From positions 1 to 16,098 of the forward strand of contig DUNJ01000177.1 of NCBI GenBank assembly GCA_012839395.1: a DNA stretch of 16,098 nt, read 5' to 3'. A program made the position numbers and the translations under genes. Shown piece by piece: positions 1 to 8,128 of this stretch. This DNA is from Tepidimicrobium sp. GTDB lineage: Bacteria; Bacillota; Clostridia; Tissierellales; Tepidimicrobiaceae. The notes beneath the pieces were generated by a model. That model was not told the origin of the DNA. It made no database searches and was given only the letters and a program-made list of their open reading frames with translations. Position 1 is the first letter of the stretch; every line of letters starts with the position of its first letter.

Positions 1-59
1 AAGAGCTTTAGCTCCCTTATATAGTCTTTGTTTTCTTCCAAATCAAATACGAATTCCAT
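1..59 (-). pseudogene. Mirrored 5' fragment of the NuoE-like gene, probably artefactual
   Basis: Read leftwards from the ATG at 59-57, this strand encodes the same first 19 residues as the gene at 163, with the same ribosome binding site (complement of 67-75). It runs off the window, so it could be the start of a second, divergent copy. As the copy is identical at every base and lies inside the perfect inverted repeat, I regard it as more likely an assembly or amplification artefact than a gene. Confidence 0.3.
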
Positions 60-221
60 TTTTCAGCCTCCCCTTATCATCTAATTGAAAAATAGACAGT
101 CAATATAAAAATATACTGCCTGCCCTTTGTTTTTCAATTAGATGATAAGGGGAGGCTGAAAAATGGAATTCGTATTTGATTTGGAAGAAAACAAAGACTA
201 TATAAGGGAGCTAAAGCTCTT
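1..221. repeat. Perfect 92-bp inverted repeat with 37-bp spacer at the window's left edge
   Basis: Bases 1-92 are the exact reverse complement of 130-221: position n pairs with 222-n and I find no mismatch. The spacer is 93-129. The right arm holds the ribosome binding site and first 19 or so codons of the NuoE-like gene (ATG at 163), so the left arm holds the same signals facing left (ATG complement at 57-59). The arm may continue beyond base 1. Perfect identity over non-coding and coding sequence, at the edge of the window, is typical of a contig-end fold-back or chimera; a recent true inverted duplication is the alternative. The spacer contains a TATACT (112-117), but the best upstream -35-like hexamer, TTGAAA at 85-90, lies 21 bases away, so I do not call a promoter. 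Confidence 0.95.
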
Positions 222-648
222 TATGCGGGAAAACAGGGGCAAGAAAGGGCTACTAATGGATGCATTACATAAAGCCCAGAGCTTATTTGGGTATCTTCCT
301 ATAGAGGTACAAAGGATAATTTCGGAGGAGCTTAAGGTTTCTTTAGCGGAAATTTATGGAGTTGCCACCTTCTATTCACACTTTTCATTAGTACCCAAGG
401 GGGAATATAATATAGGTGTATGTATGGGGACTGCATGCTATGTTAAACAGGCACAACAGATATTGGACAAGGTGGAGGAGGTATTGGGGATAGAAGTGGG
501 ACAAACTACCCCAGATAGAAAATTTTCAATTAGTGCTACAAGATGCCTAGGTGCATGTGGATTAGCACCTGTGATGATGATAGGCGATGATGTCTATGGT
601 AGGCTTGTGGAAGATGATGTTGAAGAAATATTAAATAAGTATAGGTAA
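163..648 (+). CDS. nuoE: NuoE-like [2Fe-2S] subunit of NAD-dependent formate dehydrogenase
   Basis: This 161-residue protein is a NuoE/HydC/HndA-type subunit, a cytoplasmic thioredoxin-fold protein that carries one [2Fe-2S] cluster and docks on the flavin subunit. The four cluster ligands are visible as C87-x4-C92 and C128-x3-C132, within CMGTAC and CLGAC. An N-terminal helical region (about 1-60) precedes the family motif YGVATFYSHF at 65-74. The length is normal for the family. AAGGGGAGG at 147-155 lies seven bases before the ATG. The NuoF partner follows after 16 bases. The setting beside a selenocysteine formate dehydrogenase rather than a complex I operon points to a HylABC-FdhF-like soluble complex. 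The ribosome binding site and start lie in the right arm of the perfect inverted repeat, which could fold in the mRNA if the repeat is real. Assignment to the family is secure; the exact complex name is inferred. Confidence 0.93.
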   Translation: MEFVFDLEENKDYIRELKLFMRENRGKKGLLMDALHKAQSLFGYLPIEVQRIISEELKVSLAEIYGVATFYSHFSLVPKGEYNIGVCMGTACYVKQAQQILDKVEEVLGIEVGQTTPDRKFSISATRCLGACGLAPVMMIGDDVYGRLVEDDVEEILNKYR

Positions 649-664
649 AATGGGGGCGTAATAT

Positions 665-2539
665 ATGATAACTATCCAGGATTTAAACAAGATTAAAGAA
701 AAAACCTTAAAGAAGATGGAATTGAGGTTACGGGCTAAAGATGAAAAGACAGATATAAAGGAAAGACATGTTTTAATATGCGGGGGGCCAGGATGTCATT
801 CGGCTAATGCGGAGGGTATAAAGATGGCCTTAGAGGAAAAAATTAAGAAAAAAGATTTACATAAAGAAGTAAAGGTCAGCTTGGCTGGGTGCTTTGGTTT
901 ATGCGAAACTGGACCCAATATAGAGATATATCCGGAAGGCATATTTTATGCCCATGTAGGTATGGATGATTTGGATGAGATAGTAGAAGAACATCTATGT
1001 AATGGAAATATTGTAGAGAGATTAGTATTTGAAGATGCTTTAGAAGATGGAAAAGTTAAACACGTATCGGATATAACCTTTTATAAAAAGCAAAAGAAAA
1101 TTGCATTGAGAAATTGTGGAATAATAGATTATGTAAATCTGGATGAATATATAGCTCTTGATGGTTATCAGGCGCTGGCAAAGGTTATCACCGAAATGAC
1201 CCAACAGGATATTATAGATATGATGAAGGAAGCTAACTTAAGAGGTAGAGGTGGGGCTGGTTTCCCTGCCGGGATAAAGTGGGAGACGGCATACAAGTAC
1301 CATGCAGATCAAAAATACGTAATATGTAATGCAGATGAAGGGGACCCGGGGGCTTTTATGGATAGGTCTATTTTAGAAGGGGATCCCCATTCGGTATTGG
1401 AGGCTATGGCCATATGTGGATATGCGATTGGATCAAACCAGGGTTTTATCTATATAAGAGCCGAGTACCCAATAGCGGTACGCCGACTTGAAATGGCCAT
1501 AGAACAGGCTAAAGATAAAGGTTTATTGGGTAAAAATATACTTGGAACTGATTTTAGCTTTGATATAGAACTAAGGCTTGGTGCTGGAGCTTTCGTGTGC
1601 GGTGAAGGCACAGCATTGATGGAATCTATTGAAGGCAAGAGAGGCATGCCAAGGACTAAGATCTACAGGACTTCTCACAGAGGATTGTGGCAGAAGCCGA
1701 CTATAATCAATAATGTAGAAACCTTTGCAAATGTTCCAGCAATAGTTCAAAATGGCGTAGAATGGTTTAAGAACATCGGTACCGAAGATACACCAGGGAC
1801 TAAAGTATTTGCATTGGGAGGTAAGATAGCTAACACTGGTCTGGTAGAAATTCCAATGGGACTTACCTTAAGGGAAATAATATTTGACATAGGCGGGGGT
1901 ATACCCAATGGCAAAAAGTTTAAAGCTGTTCAAACTGGTGGGCCTTCAGGTGGTTGCATTCCAGAGGAGCACTTAGATACACCTGTTGATTTTGGGTCTT
2001 TAGGAAGGCTGGGGTCCATAATGGGTTCTGGTGGAATGATAGTGTTGGATGAAGATGATTGTATGGTGGATATTGCAAGATTTTTCTTAGATTTTACTGT
2101 GGACGAGTCCTGTGGTAAGTGCACTCCATGTAGGGAGGGTACTAAAAGGATGCTAGAGATATTGGAGCGAATTACCGAGGGTAAGGGAACTCCTGAGGAT
2201 CTGGATAGGCTAGAGTCACTGGCGGAGACTATAACCCAAGCCTCTTTATGCGGTTTGGGACAGACTGCTGCAAATCCGGTAGTATCCACCATGAAATACT
2301 TTAGAGAGGAATACGAGGCGCATGTCTACGATAAGAAGTGCCCAGCTGGATCGTGTAAAGAGCTTATAGAATATTTTATCACCGACGATTGCACGGGATG
2401 TACCCTATGCGCAAGAAACTGCCCAGTTTCATGTATAGAAGGAAAGGTGAGAGAACTACATGTTATAGATCAGAGCAAATGTATAAAATGTGGCGATTGT
2501 ATGGCAGTATGTAGATTTGATGCGGTAATTATAAGATGA
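665..2539 (+). CDS. nuoF: NuoF-like FMN/NAD-binding flavoprotein subunit with C-terminal ferredoxin domain
   Basis: This 624-residue diaphorase subunit has the long HydB/HndC/HylB layout, where NAD(H) exchanges electrons with FMN. An N-terminal thioredoxin-like domain has [2Fe-2S] ligands C39, C44, C76 and C80. The NuoF core follows: the nucleotide/FMN motif RGRGGAGFPAG from about 193, CNADEGDPGAF from C221, and GAGAFVCGEGTALMESIEG from about 307. A [4Fe-4S] site has C483, C486, C489 and C529 in ESCGKCTPC. The tail carries two ferredoxin clusters: C576/C579/C582/C586 and C606/C609/C612/C616. GGGGG at 652-656 is eight bases before the ATG. An oddity is the segment RTKIYRTSHRGLWQKPT near 330-346, where relatives usually have a proline-rich PP or PPxP stretch. 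HydB-like proteins of this layout are the flavin-based electron-bifurcating type; whether this one bifurcates cannot be read from sequence. Confidence 0.95.
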   Translation: MITIQDLNKIKEKTLKKMELRLRAKDEKTDIKERHVLICGGPGCHSANAEGIKMALEEKIKKKDLHKEVKVSLAGCFGLCETGPNIEIYPEGIFYAHVGMDDLDEIVEEHLCNGNIVERLVFEDALEDGKVKHVSDITFYKKQKKIALRNCGIIDYVNLDEYIALDGYQALAKVITEMTQQDIIDMMKEANLRGRGGAGFPAGIKWETAYKYHADQKYVICNADEGDPGAFMDRSILEGDPHSVLEAMAICGYAIGSNQGFIYIRAEYPIAVRRLEMAIEQAKDKGLLGKNILGTDFSFDIELRLGAGAFVCGEGTALMESIEGKRGMPRTKIYRTSHRGLWQKPTIINNVETFANVPAIVQNGVEWFKNIGTEDTPGTKVFALGGKIANTGLVEIPMGLTLREIIFDIGGGIPNGKKFKAVQTGGPSGGCIPEEHLDTPVDFGSLGRLGSIMGSGGMIVLDEDDCMVDIARFFLDFTVDESCGKCTPCREGTKRMLEILERITEGKGTPEDLDRLESLAETITQASLCGLGQTAANPVVSTMKYFREEYEAHVYDKKCPAGSCKELIEYFITDDCTGCTLCARNCPVSCIEGKVRELHVIDQSKCIKCGDCMAVCRFDAVIIR

Positions 2540-2555
2540 GGATAGGGGGATGAGA

Positions 2556-3482
2556 ATGGGCAATGTAACGCTTGTAATAGATGGGCGAGAGGTAAGTGTA
2601 CCAAAAGATTTCAACATCATTGAGGCTGCTAAAAGGGTAGGTATAGATATACCAGCTTTATGCTATGATCCCAATTTAGAGATAGTAGGGGCTTGTAGAT
2701 TATGCTTAGTTGAAGTTGAAGGATGGAATAAACCTGTAACGGCTTGCTCTACAAGGGTTCAGGAAGGGATGACAGTGTATACGGAAACTGAACAGTTGAT
2801 AGGATTGCGAAGGGAGATATTGCAGCTATTATTGGATAATCATCCCAACGATTGTCTAACCTGTCAAAAAGCCGGAGAATGCTTATTGCAGGAATATGCA
2901 TATAGGTATGATGTGAAATTTAGGGAACATGATGGAGATAGGCGTAGAGCATTGGTGGATACATCAAGCCCTTATATATTAAAGGATGATAGCAAATGTG
3001 TTTTATGTGGGAAATGTGTTAGAATTTGCTATCAGGTGCAGGATAGGCAGGTCCTATCCTTTGGAGGAAGAGGTTTTGATACTAAAATAGTAGTGGATGC
3101 AGACTTAGCATTTGAAGAATCCAGCTGTGTATCTTGCAATAGATGTGTTACGGTATGTCCAGTTGGAGCTTTAGTGGATAAGAGGGTCTTAGGAAAGGCT
3201 AGACCTTGGGACGGAGACATCAAAGGAGTTAAATGTAAGGCTTGTGATTATGGTTGTAATTTTGAGGTGTTATCTAAGAATGGTAAAAACATCGCCGTTA
3301 GAGCCAGATCACCTCTAAAAGGAAGACCTCTATGCTTGAAAGGAAGGCTTATGACGGAATTTATCTATCTAGATGAACCGGAGGTTCCCTATAGGAAAGA
3401 GGACACTCAATTCGTAGAAACCACCTGGGAAGAGGCGTTAGGTTTAGAAGGTGTTCTCATGAAGTTATCGAAGGATGAATAA
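2556..3482 (+). CDS. NuoG-like iron-sulfur electron-transfer subunit lacking a molybdopterin domain (HylA-like)
   Basis: This 308-residue protein is a pure electron wire with ligands for five clusters. A [2Fe-2S] ferredoxin domain has C36, C47, C50 and C64. A His-Cys3 [4Fe-4S] domain has H96, C100, C103 and C109. Two ferredoxin-type clusters have C148/C151/C154/C158 and C191/C194/C197/C201. A fifth site, C227-x2-C230-x3-C234 with C260 in CLKGR, matches the cluster that begins the molybdopterin oxidoreductase fold. The protein stops soon after TWEEAL (290-295), where the catalytic domain would start. It is clearly related to the N-terminal third of the FdhA that follows, for example CVSC-x2-CV-x-VCPVGAL in both, so it looks like a trimmed paralogue. 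I chose the ATG at 2556 because AGGGGG at 2544-2549 leaves no gap before the upstream ATG at 2550. FdhA starts 23 bases downstream. The role as relay between FdhA and the flavin subunit is inferred. Confidence 0.88.
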   Translation: MGNVTLVIDGREVSVPKDFNIIEAAKRVGIDIPALCYDPNLEIVGACRLCLVEVEGWNKPVTACSTRVQEGMTVYTETEQLIGLRREILQLLLDNHPNDCLTCQKAGECLLQEYAYRYDVKFREHDGDRRRALVDTSSPYILKDDSKCVLCGKCVRICYQVQDRQVLSFGGRGFDTKIVVDADLAFEESSCVSCNRCVTVCPVGALVDKRVLGKARPWDGDIKGVKCKACDYGCNFEVLSKNGKNIAVRARSPLKGRPLCLKGRLMTEFIYLDEPEVPYRKEDTQFVETTWEEALGLEGVLMKLSKDE

Positions 3483-3505
3483 AGGTAGAGTAGGAGCTGA
3501 AGACT

Positions 3506-6184
3506 ATGGTAAATATAAAGATAAATGGCATAGATTATCAGGTAGAGGATAATATTAGCGTACTTGAGGCATGTAGAGCGGTAGGAATAGAAATCCCTAC
3601 CCTATGCAATGATGATAGGCTACAGCCCCATGCAGCTTGTAGGTTGTGCATAGTAGAGGTAGAAGGCAAAAGAGGTTTCGAAGCTTCTTGCTCTCTCAAG
3701 GTGTGGGATGGTATGGCCGTAGAAACCCATAGTCCCAGGGTTATGAAGGCAAGGGCTGATATATTGGACCTGTTATTTTCAAACCATCCAGAGGATTGTC
3801 TTACATGTGAAAAATCGGGAGATTGTAAGCTACAGGACTATTGCTTTGAATATGGAGTCGAGAAGGGAAGTTATGTAGGGGAGAAGAAGGATTATCCGGT
3901 GGATTATTCCAATCATTTCTACAGCTATGATCCAAATAAATGCATACTTTGTGGTAGATGTGTCAGGGTATGTTCTGAGCTTCAATGTACTGGTGCTATC
4001 GGTTTGGAAGGTAGGGGGTTTAGTACTAAGGTAAGTACTCCGTTCGATATGGGATTGGCTCAATCTACATGTGTTTCTTGTGGGAACTGTGTGGCGGTAT
4101 GTCCAGTAGGTGCGCTCATGCCAAAGCGAAAGGAAAAAGTAAGGTATTGGGATATGGAAAAGGTCAAAACTACCTGTTCTTATTGTGGGGTAGGTTGCCA
4201 GATGGAGCTATTGATTAAGGGAGACAAGGTAGTAGGAGTGGAGCCGGCAGATGGCAAAGCCAATAATGGGCTTCTCTGTGTCAAGGGGAGGTTTGCGTAT
4301 TCGTTTGTAAATCATCCCGATAGGTTAAAAACTCCCTTGATAAAGAGGAATGGAAGGTTTGAAGAGGCTACCTGGGATGAGGCCTATAACCTGATAGTGG
4401 ATAGGATAAATGGGATAAAGGCTGATAGTGGACCTGAAGCTTTTGCGGGATTGACATCTGCAAGATGTACCAATGAGGAGAATTATATATTTCAAAAATT
4501 GTTTAGAGCTGTAATTGGTACCAATAATGTAGATCATTGTGCCCGTCTCTGACATTCTTCTACGGTTGCAGGTCTTGCAACTACATTGGGAAGTGGAGCT
4601 ATGACCAATAGCATAGAGGAGATACTGGATACGGATGCCATATTTGTAATAGGATCTAACACAACGGAAAACCATCCAGTAATAGGTACCTATATGAAGA
4701 GGGCCTTGAATAGAGGTGCTAAGTTGATAGTAGCAGATCCAAGGAGGATAGAATTGGCAGACTATGCCGATGTATTTCTTCAAATAGAACCAGGGACCAA
4801 TATAGCTTTACTAAATGGAATGATGAATGTGATAATCGATAGGGAATTATATGATAAGGAGTATATAAAGGAAAGAACAGAAAATTTCGAAGAATTTGCA
4901 GAGCTCATCAAAGAATACACCCCAGAGAGGGTAGCTAAGATATGCGGAGTGGATGAGGAAGATATAATAAAGGCAGCCCTTATATATGCAGAGGCCGATA
5001 AGGCAGGTATCTACTATGCAATGGGGATAACCCAGCATACTACTGGAACCAAAGGGGTTATGAGCGTATCCAACCTAAGCTTGCTTTGCGGCAATATCGG
5101 CAAGGAATCAGCAGGGGTAAATCCGTTGAGAGGGCAAAACAATGTTCAAGGTGCTTGCGATATGGGGGGATTGCCTACGGACCTTCCAGGTTATCAAAAA
5201 GTATTTGATCCGGAAGTTGCTGAGAAATTTGAAAAGGCATGGGCAACTAAATTGCCGACCAAGGCCGGATTTACAATACCTGAAATACTAGATGCAGCTG
5301 AAGATGGGGATATAAAATTCCTATATATAATGGGTGAAAATCCCATGGTTTCAGATCCAGATATAAATCATGTACAAAGAGCCTTAAAAAATTTAGATTT
5401 CCTAGTGGTACAGGATATATTTATGACTGAGACAGCGGAATTGGCTGATGTGGTGTTACCAGCTGCCTCCTTTGCGGAAAAGGATGGCACCTTTACTAAC
5501 ACTGAAAGAAGGGTACAAAGGGTAAGGAAGGCCATAGAGCCTATTGGTGATGCTAAGCCGGATTGGGAAATACTTATGGAAATTATGCATAGATTGGGCT
5601 GCAAGGATATATATTTAGATCCTTCTGAAATAATGGACGAGATACGAACTGTAACCCCTCAGTACGCAGGGATAACTTATGATAGGATAGAAGAAGAGGG
5701 AATTCAATGGCCCTGCCCTGATTTAGATCATCCGGGAACTAAATATCTTCATAGGGATGTTATAGCCAGAGGTAAGGGCATGTTTATGGCGATAGATCAT
5801 AGGGATAGTGCTGAATTGGCAGATAAGGAATATCCATTTGTATTTACTACAGGTAGGATATTGTATCATTACCATACTAGAACCATGACAGGTAGGGTAG
5901 AAGGATTGAATAAGCTGGCACCTGAATCTTATGTAGAGATCAACGAGGTAACTGCTAATAAATTAGGTATAGCTGATGGAGAAAAGGTAAGGCTAACTTC
6001 AAGGAGGGGGAATATAGTTACATCGGCAAAGATTACGAATATAATAGATGAAAACGTATTATTTATGCCGTTCCACTACGCTGAAGGAGCGGCCAACTAC
6101 CTTACCAACACGGCACTGGACTCTATAGCAAAGATTCCAGAATTGAAGGTAGCCGCTGTGAAGATTGAAAAGCTAGGGAGTTAA
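3506..6184 (+). CDS. fdhA: Selenocysteine-containing formate dehydrogenase catalytic subunit (in-frame TGA at 4550-4552)
   Basis: The 892-residue catalytic subunit oxidises formate to CO2, or reduces CO2, at a bis-MGD Mo or W centre. The TGA at codon 349 is read as selenocysteine: the frame is open on both sides and the context NNVDHCARL-U-HSSTVAGL matches known formate dehydrogenases, with His350 following the metal-ligating residue. Domains are a [2Fe-2S] ferredoxin domain (C34, C45, C48, C62), a His-Cys3 cluster (H94, C98, C101, C107), two [4Fe-4S] clusters (C146-C156 and C189-C199), the active-site-proximal cluster (C224, C227, C231, C258 then K260), the molybdopterin domain (about 265-750) and a C-terminal MGD-binding domain (about 770-885) containing TGRILYHYHTRTMTGR. 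AGGAG at 3492-3496 is nine bases before the ATG. A tool blind to recoding would report two proteins, the second from a false TTG start at 4586. There is no twin-arginine signal, so it should be cytoplasmic. The metal cannot be decided from sequence, but TupABC nearby favours tungsten. Confidence 0.96.
4550..4590 (+). promoter_or_regulatory. Bacterial SECIS element directing selenocysteine insertion at the fdhA TGA
   Basis: Twelve bases after the TGA is a hairpin with a perfect 6-bp stem, GTTGCA (4565-4570) against TGCAAC (4576-4581), and loop GGTCT (4571-4575). From memory, the Escherichia coli fdhF element has the same GGUCU in the apical loop, which SelB contacts, and the same distance from the UGA. 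It lies inside the coding sequence, as bacterial SECIS elements do. The host would also need selA, selB, selC and selD, none of which is in the window. Confidence 0.9.
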
Positions 6185-6221
6185 TGCTGACAACAGATGC
6201 TCTTCTCTGAGGAGGATGAAA

Positions 6222-6710
6222 ATGTTTACGGTTGGGATAATTACAGCTAGCGATAAGGGAGCTATAGGTAAAAGAGAGGATATAAGTGGGAGAACGATAA
6301 AAAAATTGATGGAATCGGAAGGATATCGGGTTGAAAGGGCTATAATCCTGCCTGACGATGAAGAGGCGATTTTAAATGAGATAATATATATGGCAGATGA
6401 ATTGGGTTTAGACCTTATATTGACTACCGGGGGAACGGGATTTAGCGAAAGGGATCTAACACCGGAGGCAACTATAAGGGCTTGCGATAGGATGGCCAAT
6501 GGCATAGCTGAGGCTATTAGATACTATAGCCTCAGCATAACTCCTAGGGCTATGTTATCGAGGGCGGTGTCGGGGATAAGGGGTAAAACATTAATAGTTA
6601 ATCTCCCTGGCAGTCCAAAAGCTGTTAAAGAATCCTTAGAATATGCGATGGATAGCTTATATCATGGTTTGGAAATATTAACCGGTCAGGCCGGGGATTG
6701 TGCCAGGTAG
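6222..6710 (+). CDS. mogA: MogA/MoaB-family molybdopterin adenylyltransferase
   Basis: This 162-residue cytoplasmic protein of the MogA/MoaB family adenylates molybdopterin, activating it for metal insertion by MoeA. Visible motifs are the start VGIITASDKG (4-13), D19 in the DISG segment, the TTGGTG loop at 68-73, D78 followed by TPEA (80-83), TPRAMLSR near 107-114 and NLPGSPKA at 127-134. These cover the pterin- and nucleotide-binding loops. GAGGAGG at 6209-6215 touches the ATG at 6216 but leaves six bases before the ATG at 6222, so I use the latter. The gene lies 37 bases after fdhA and 9 bases before mobA, in the same run. MogA and MoaB are hard to tell apart from sequence; the function is expected to be the same. 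Confidence 0.93.
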   Translation: MFTVGIITASDKGAIGKREDISGRTIKKLMESEGYRVERAIILPDDEEAILNEIIYMADELGLDLILTTGGTGFSERDLTPEATIRACDRMANGIAEAIRYYSLSITPRAMLSRAVSGIRGKTLIVNLPGSPKAVKESLEYAMDSLYHGLEILTGQAGDCAR

Positions 6711-6719
6711 GTGGAAGCT

Positions 6720-7325
6720 ATGAAAAGATTTGGAACTGCTGTCATATTGGCGGGCGGGAAAAGTAGTAGGATGGGCTTTGATAAGCAATTATTGAAAATA
6801 GATGAAAGAAGATTGATCGATAACTTAAGGATCAAACTCCGACAAGAATTTGATGAAATAATAGTTGTGACTAATAACTCTCAATACTATCTAGGATTTA
6901 GCGATAAGATAATTAAGGATATAATAGTAGGAAAGGGTCCTCTATCCGGCATACATGCAGGGTTAAAGGAAGCAAAAAGCCGGTATGTGTATTTTGTTGC
7001 CTGTGATATGCCTAATATCAATATAGAATATATAAGATTTTTAAAAAGGGAGTTGAAGGATTTGAATGTAAAGGCCTGTGTCACTAGGTACAAGGGTTGG
7101 ATAGAGGCCTTTAACGCATTTTATTCAGGGGATATGATAGAGGATATAGAGAAACATCTATCAGGGAATCAAAGATCTGTTAACTCTTTGGTAGCTGAGG
7201 TGTCCACCCACTATATAGAGGAAGAAAAAGCTAGGGAATTTAGCCCAAACTGGGATATGTTTTTAAACCTAAACACCAGGGATGATTTAAGAAACTTTTT
7301 AAGAACCATAGAAAATCGCGACTGA
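6720..7325 (+). CDS. mobA: Molybdenum cofactor guanylyltransferase MobA
   Basis: The 201-residue enzyme transfers GMP from GTP to the molybdopterin cofactor, making the MGD form that formate dehydrogenases need. The N-terminal nucleotide-binding signature LAGGKSSRMGFDK is at 10-22, GKGPLSGIHAGL is at 71-82 and the probable Mg-binding Asp96 sits in ACDMP. The C-terminal half is less conserved, as is usual; NLNTRDDL near the end is a typical family tail motif. AGGTGG (6709-6714) overlaps the mogA stop and sits five bases before the ATG at 6720; a GTG at 6711 in the same frame is less likely because it lies within that site. It sits between mogA and fdhD, so the last cofactor-maturation steps are co-expressed with the enzyme that uses them. 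Confidence 0.92.
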   Translation: MKRFGTAVILAGGKSSRMGFDKQLLKIDERRLIDNLRIKLRQEFDEIIVVTNNSQYYLGFSDKIIKDIIVGKGPLSGIHAGLKEAKSRYVYFVACDMPNINIEYIRFLKRELKDLNVKACVTRYKGWIEAFNAFYSGDMIEDIEKHLSGNQRSVNSLVAEVSTHYIEEEKAREFSPNWDMFLNLNTRDDLRNFLRTIENRD

Positions 7326-7336
7326 GGTAGATATGG

Positions 7337-8116
7337 ATGAAGGATATGAAGAACGTGGATATTATCAGGATAAGGGGAGATAGGACAATAGAGGAAAAGG
7401 ATATGGTAATAGTAGAGTATCCCTTTACCATATTTGTAAACGATGAGGAGTTAATTACATTATTATGTAGTCCTAGTTCCCTTAAATACTTGGCCATAGG
7501 ATTTATATTTTCTGAAGGGTTGATAGACTCCTACTCAGATATAGGAGATATTAGGATAGATGAAAAACAAGGTATAGCCTATATCTATGCAGATAGGCTA
7601 AATAAGCTTAGCGAAGAATTCAGACGTAAAAGGACCATAACCTCTGGATGTGGTAAGGGAACTATCTTTTATAATGTAGTAGACTCCTTTAAATCTAGGA
7701 GGATAGAAAATCCTATACCAGTAAAAATTGCAAAGATTAAAGAGCTTGTAAAGGAATTTAGTAGGAGATCGGAGCTTTTTTTAAATACCGGCGGAACACA
7801 TAGTTGTGCACTGTGTGATAACGATGAAATAATAATATTCAAAGAGGATATTGGAAGACATAATGCACTGGATAAGGTGTTTGGGGAGGCCCTTTTAGAG
7901 GGCGTAGATACGCAAGATAAGATAGTATTATCTAGTGGAAGGATATCATCTGAGATGCTTATAAAGGCTGCTAAGAGACAGGTGCCTATTGTAGTTTCCA
8001 GAGCAGCCCCTACAAGCTTATCGGTTGAGATAGCGGAAAAGCTGGGTATAACCCTTATCGGGTTCGCGAGGGGCGAGAGGATGAATCTGTATACGAACTT
8101 TGGCTTTAGAAAGTAA
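7337..8116 (+). CDS. fdhD: FdhD, sulfurtransferase for formate dehydrogenase maturation
   Basis: The 259-residue FdhD passes sulfur from a cysteine desulfurase to the MGD cofactor before it enters FdhA, supplying the terminal sulfido ligand. Seen motifs are TSGCGKG with C105, TGGTHSCAL (151-159), EDIGRHNALDK (170-180), SSGRISSEMLIKAA (199-212), SRAAPTS (221-227) and GFARGERMNLY (242-252). The first motif has one Cys where the E. coli protein, as I recall, has CGVCG; the single-Cys form is known in the family and C105 is the likely persulfide carrier. C157 and C160 near the THS motif are additional cysteines. GAGGT at 7324-7328 is eight bases before the ATG; a second ATG at 7346 is possible. 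The gene is 11 bases after mobA and ends the rightward run; the ThiF-like gene converges on it only 12 bases away. Confidence 0.95.
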   Translation: MKDMKNVDIIRIRGDRTIEEKDMVIVEYPFTIFVNDEELITLLCSPSSLKYLAIGFIFSEGLIDSYSDIGDIRIDEKQGIAYIYADRLNKLSEEFRRKRTITSGCGKGTIFYNVVDSFKSRRIENPIPVKIAKIKELVKEFSRRSELFLNTGGTHSCALCDNDEIIIFKEDIGRHNALDKVFGEALLEGVDTQDKIVLSSGRISSEMLIKAAKRQVPIVVSRAAPTSLSVEIAEKLGITLIGFARGERMNLYTNFGFRK

Positions 8117-8128
8117 TATGGAATATAT

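Noticed and set aside
85..117. Promoter for the fdh operon from TTGAAA (85-90) and TATACT (112-117)
   Set aside because: The spacer is 21 bases, too long, and TTGAAA lies in the suspect inverted-repeat arm.
4586..6184. Separate 532-residue oxidoreductase starting at a TTG
   Set aside because: It has no ribosome binding site, begins inside the SECIS region, and continues fdhA in frame after the selenocysteine TGA.
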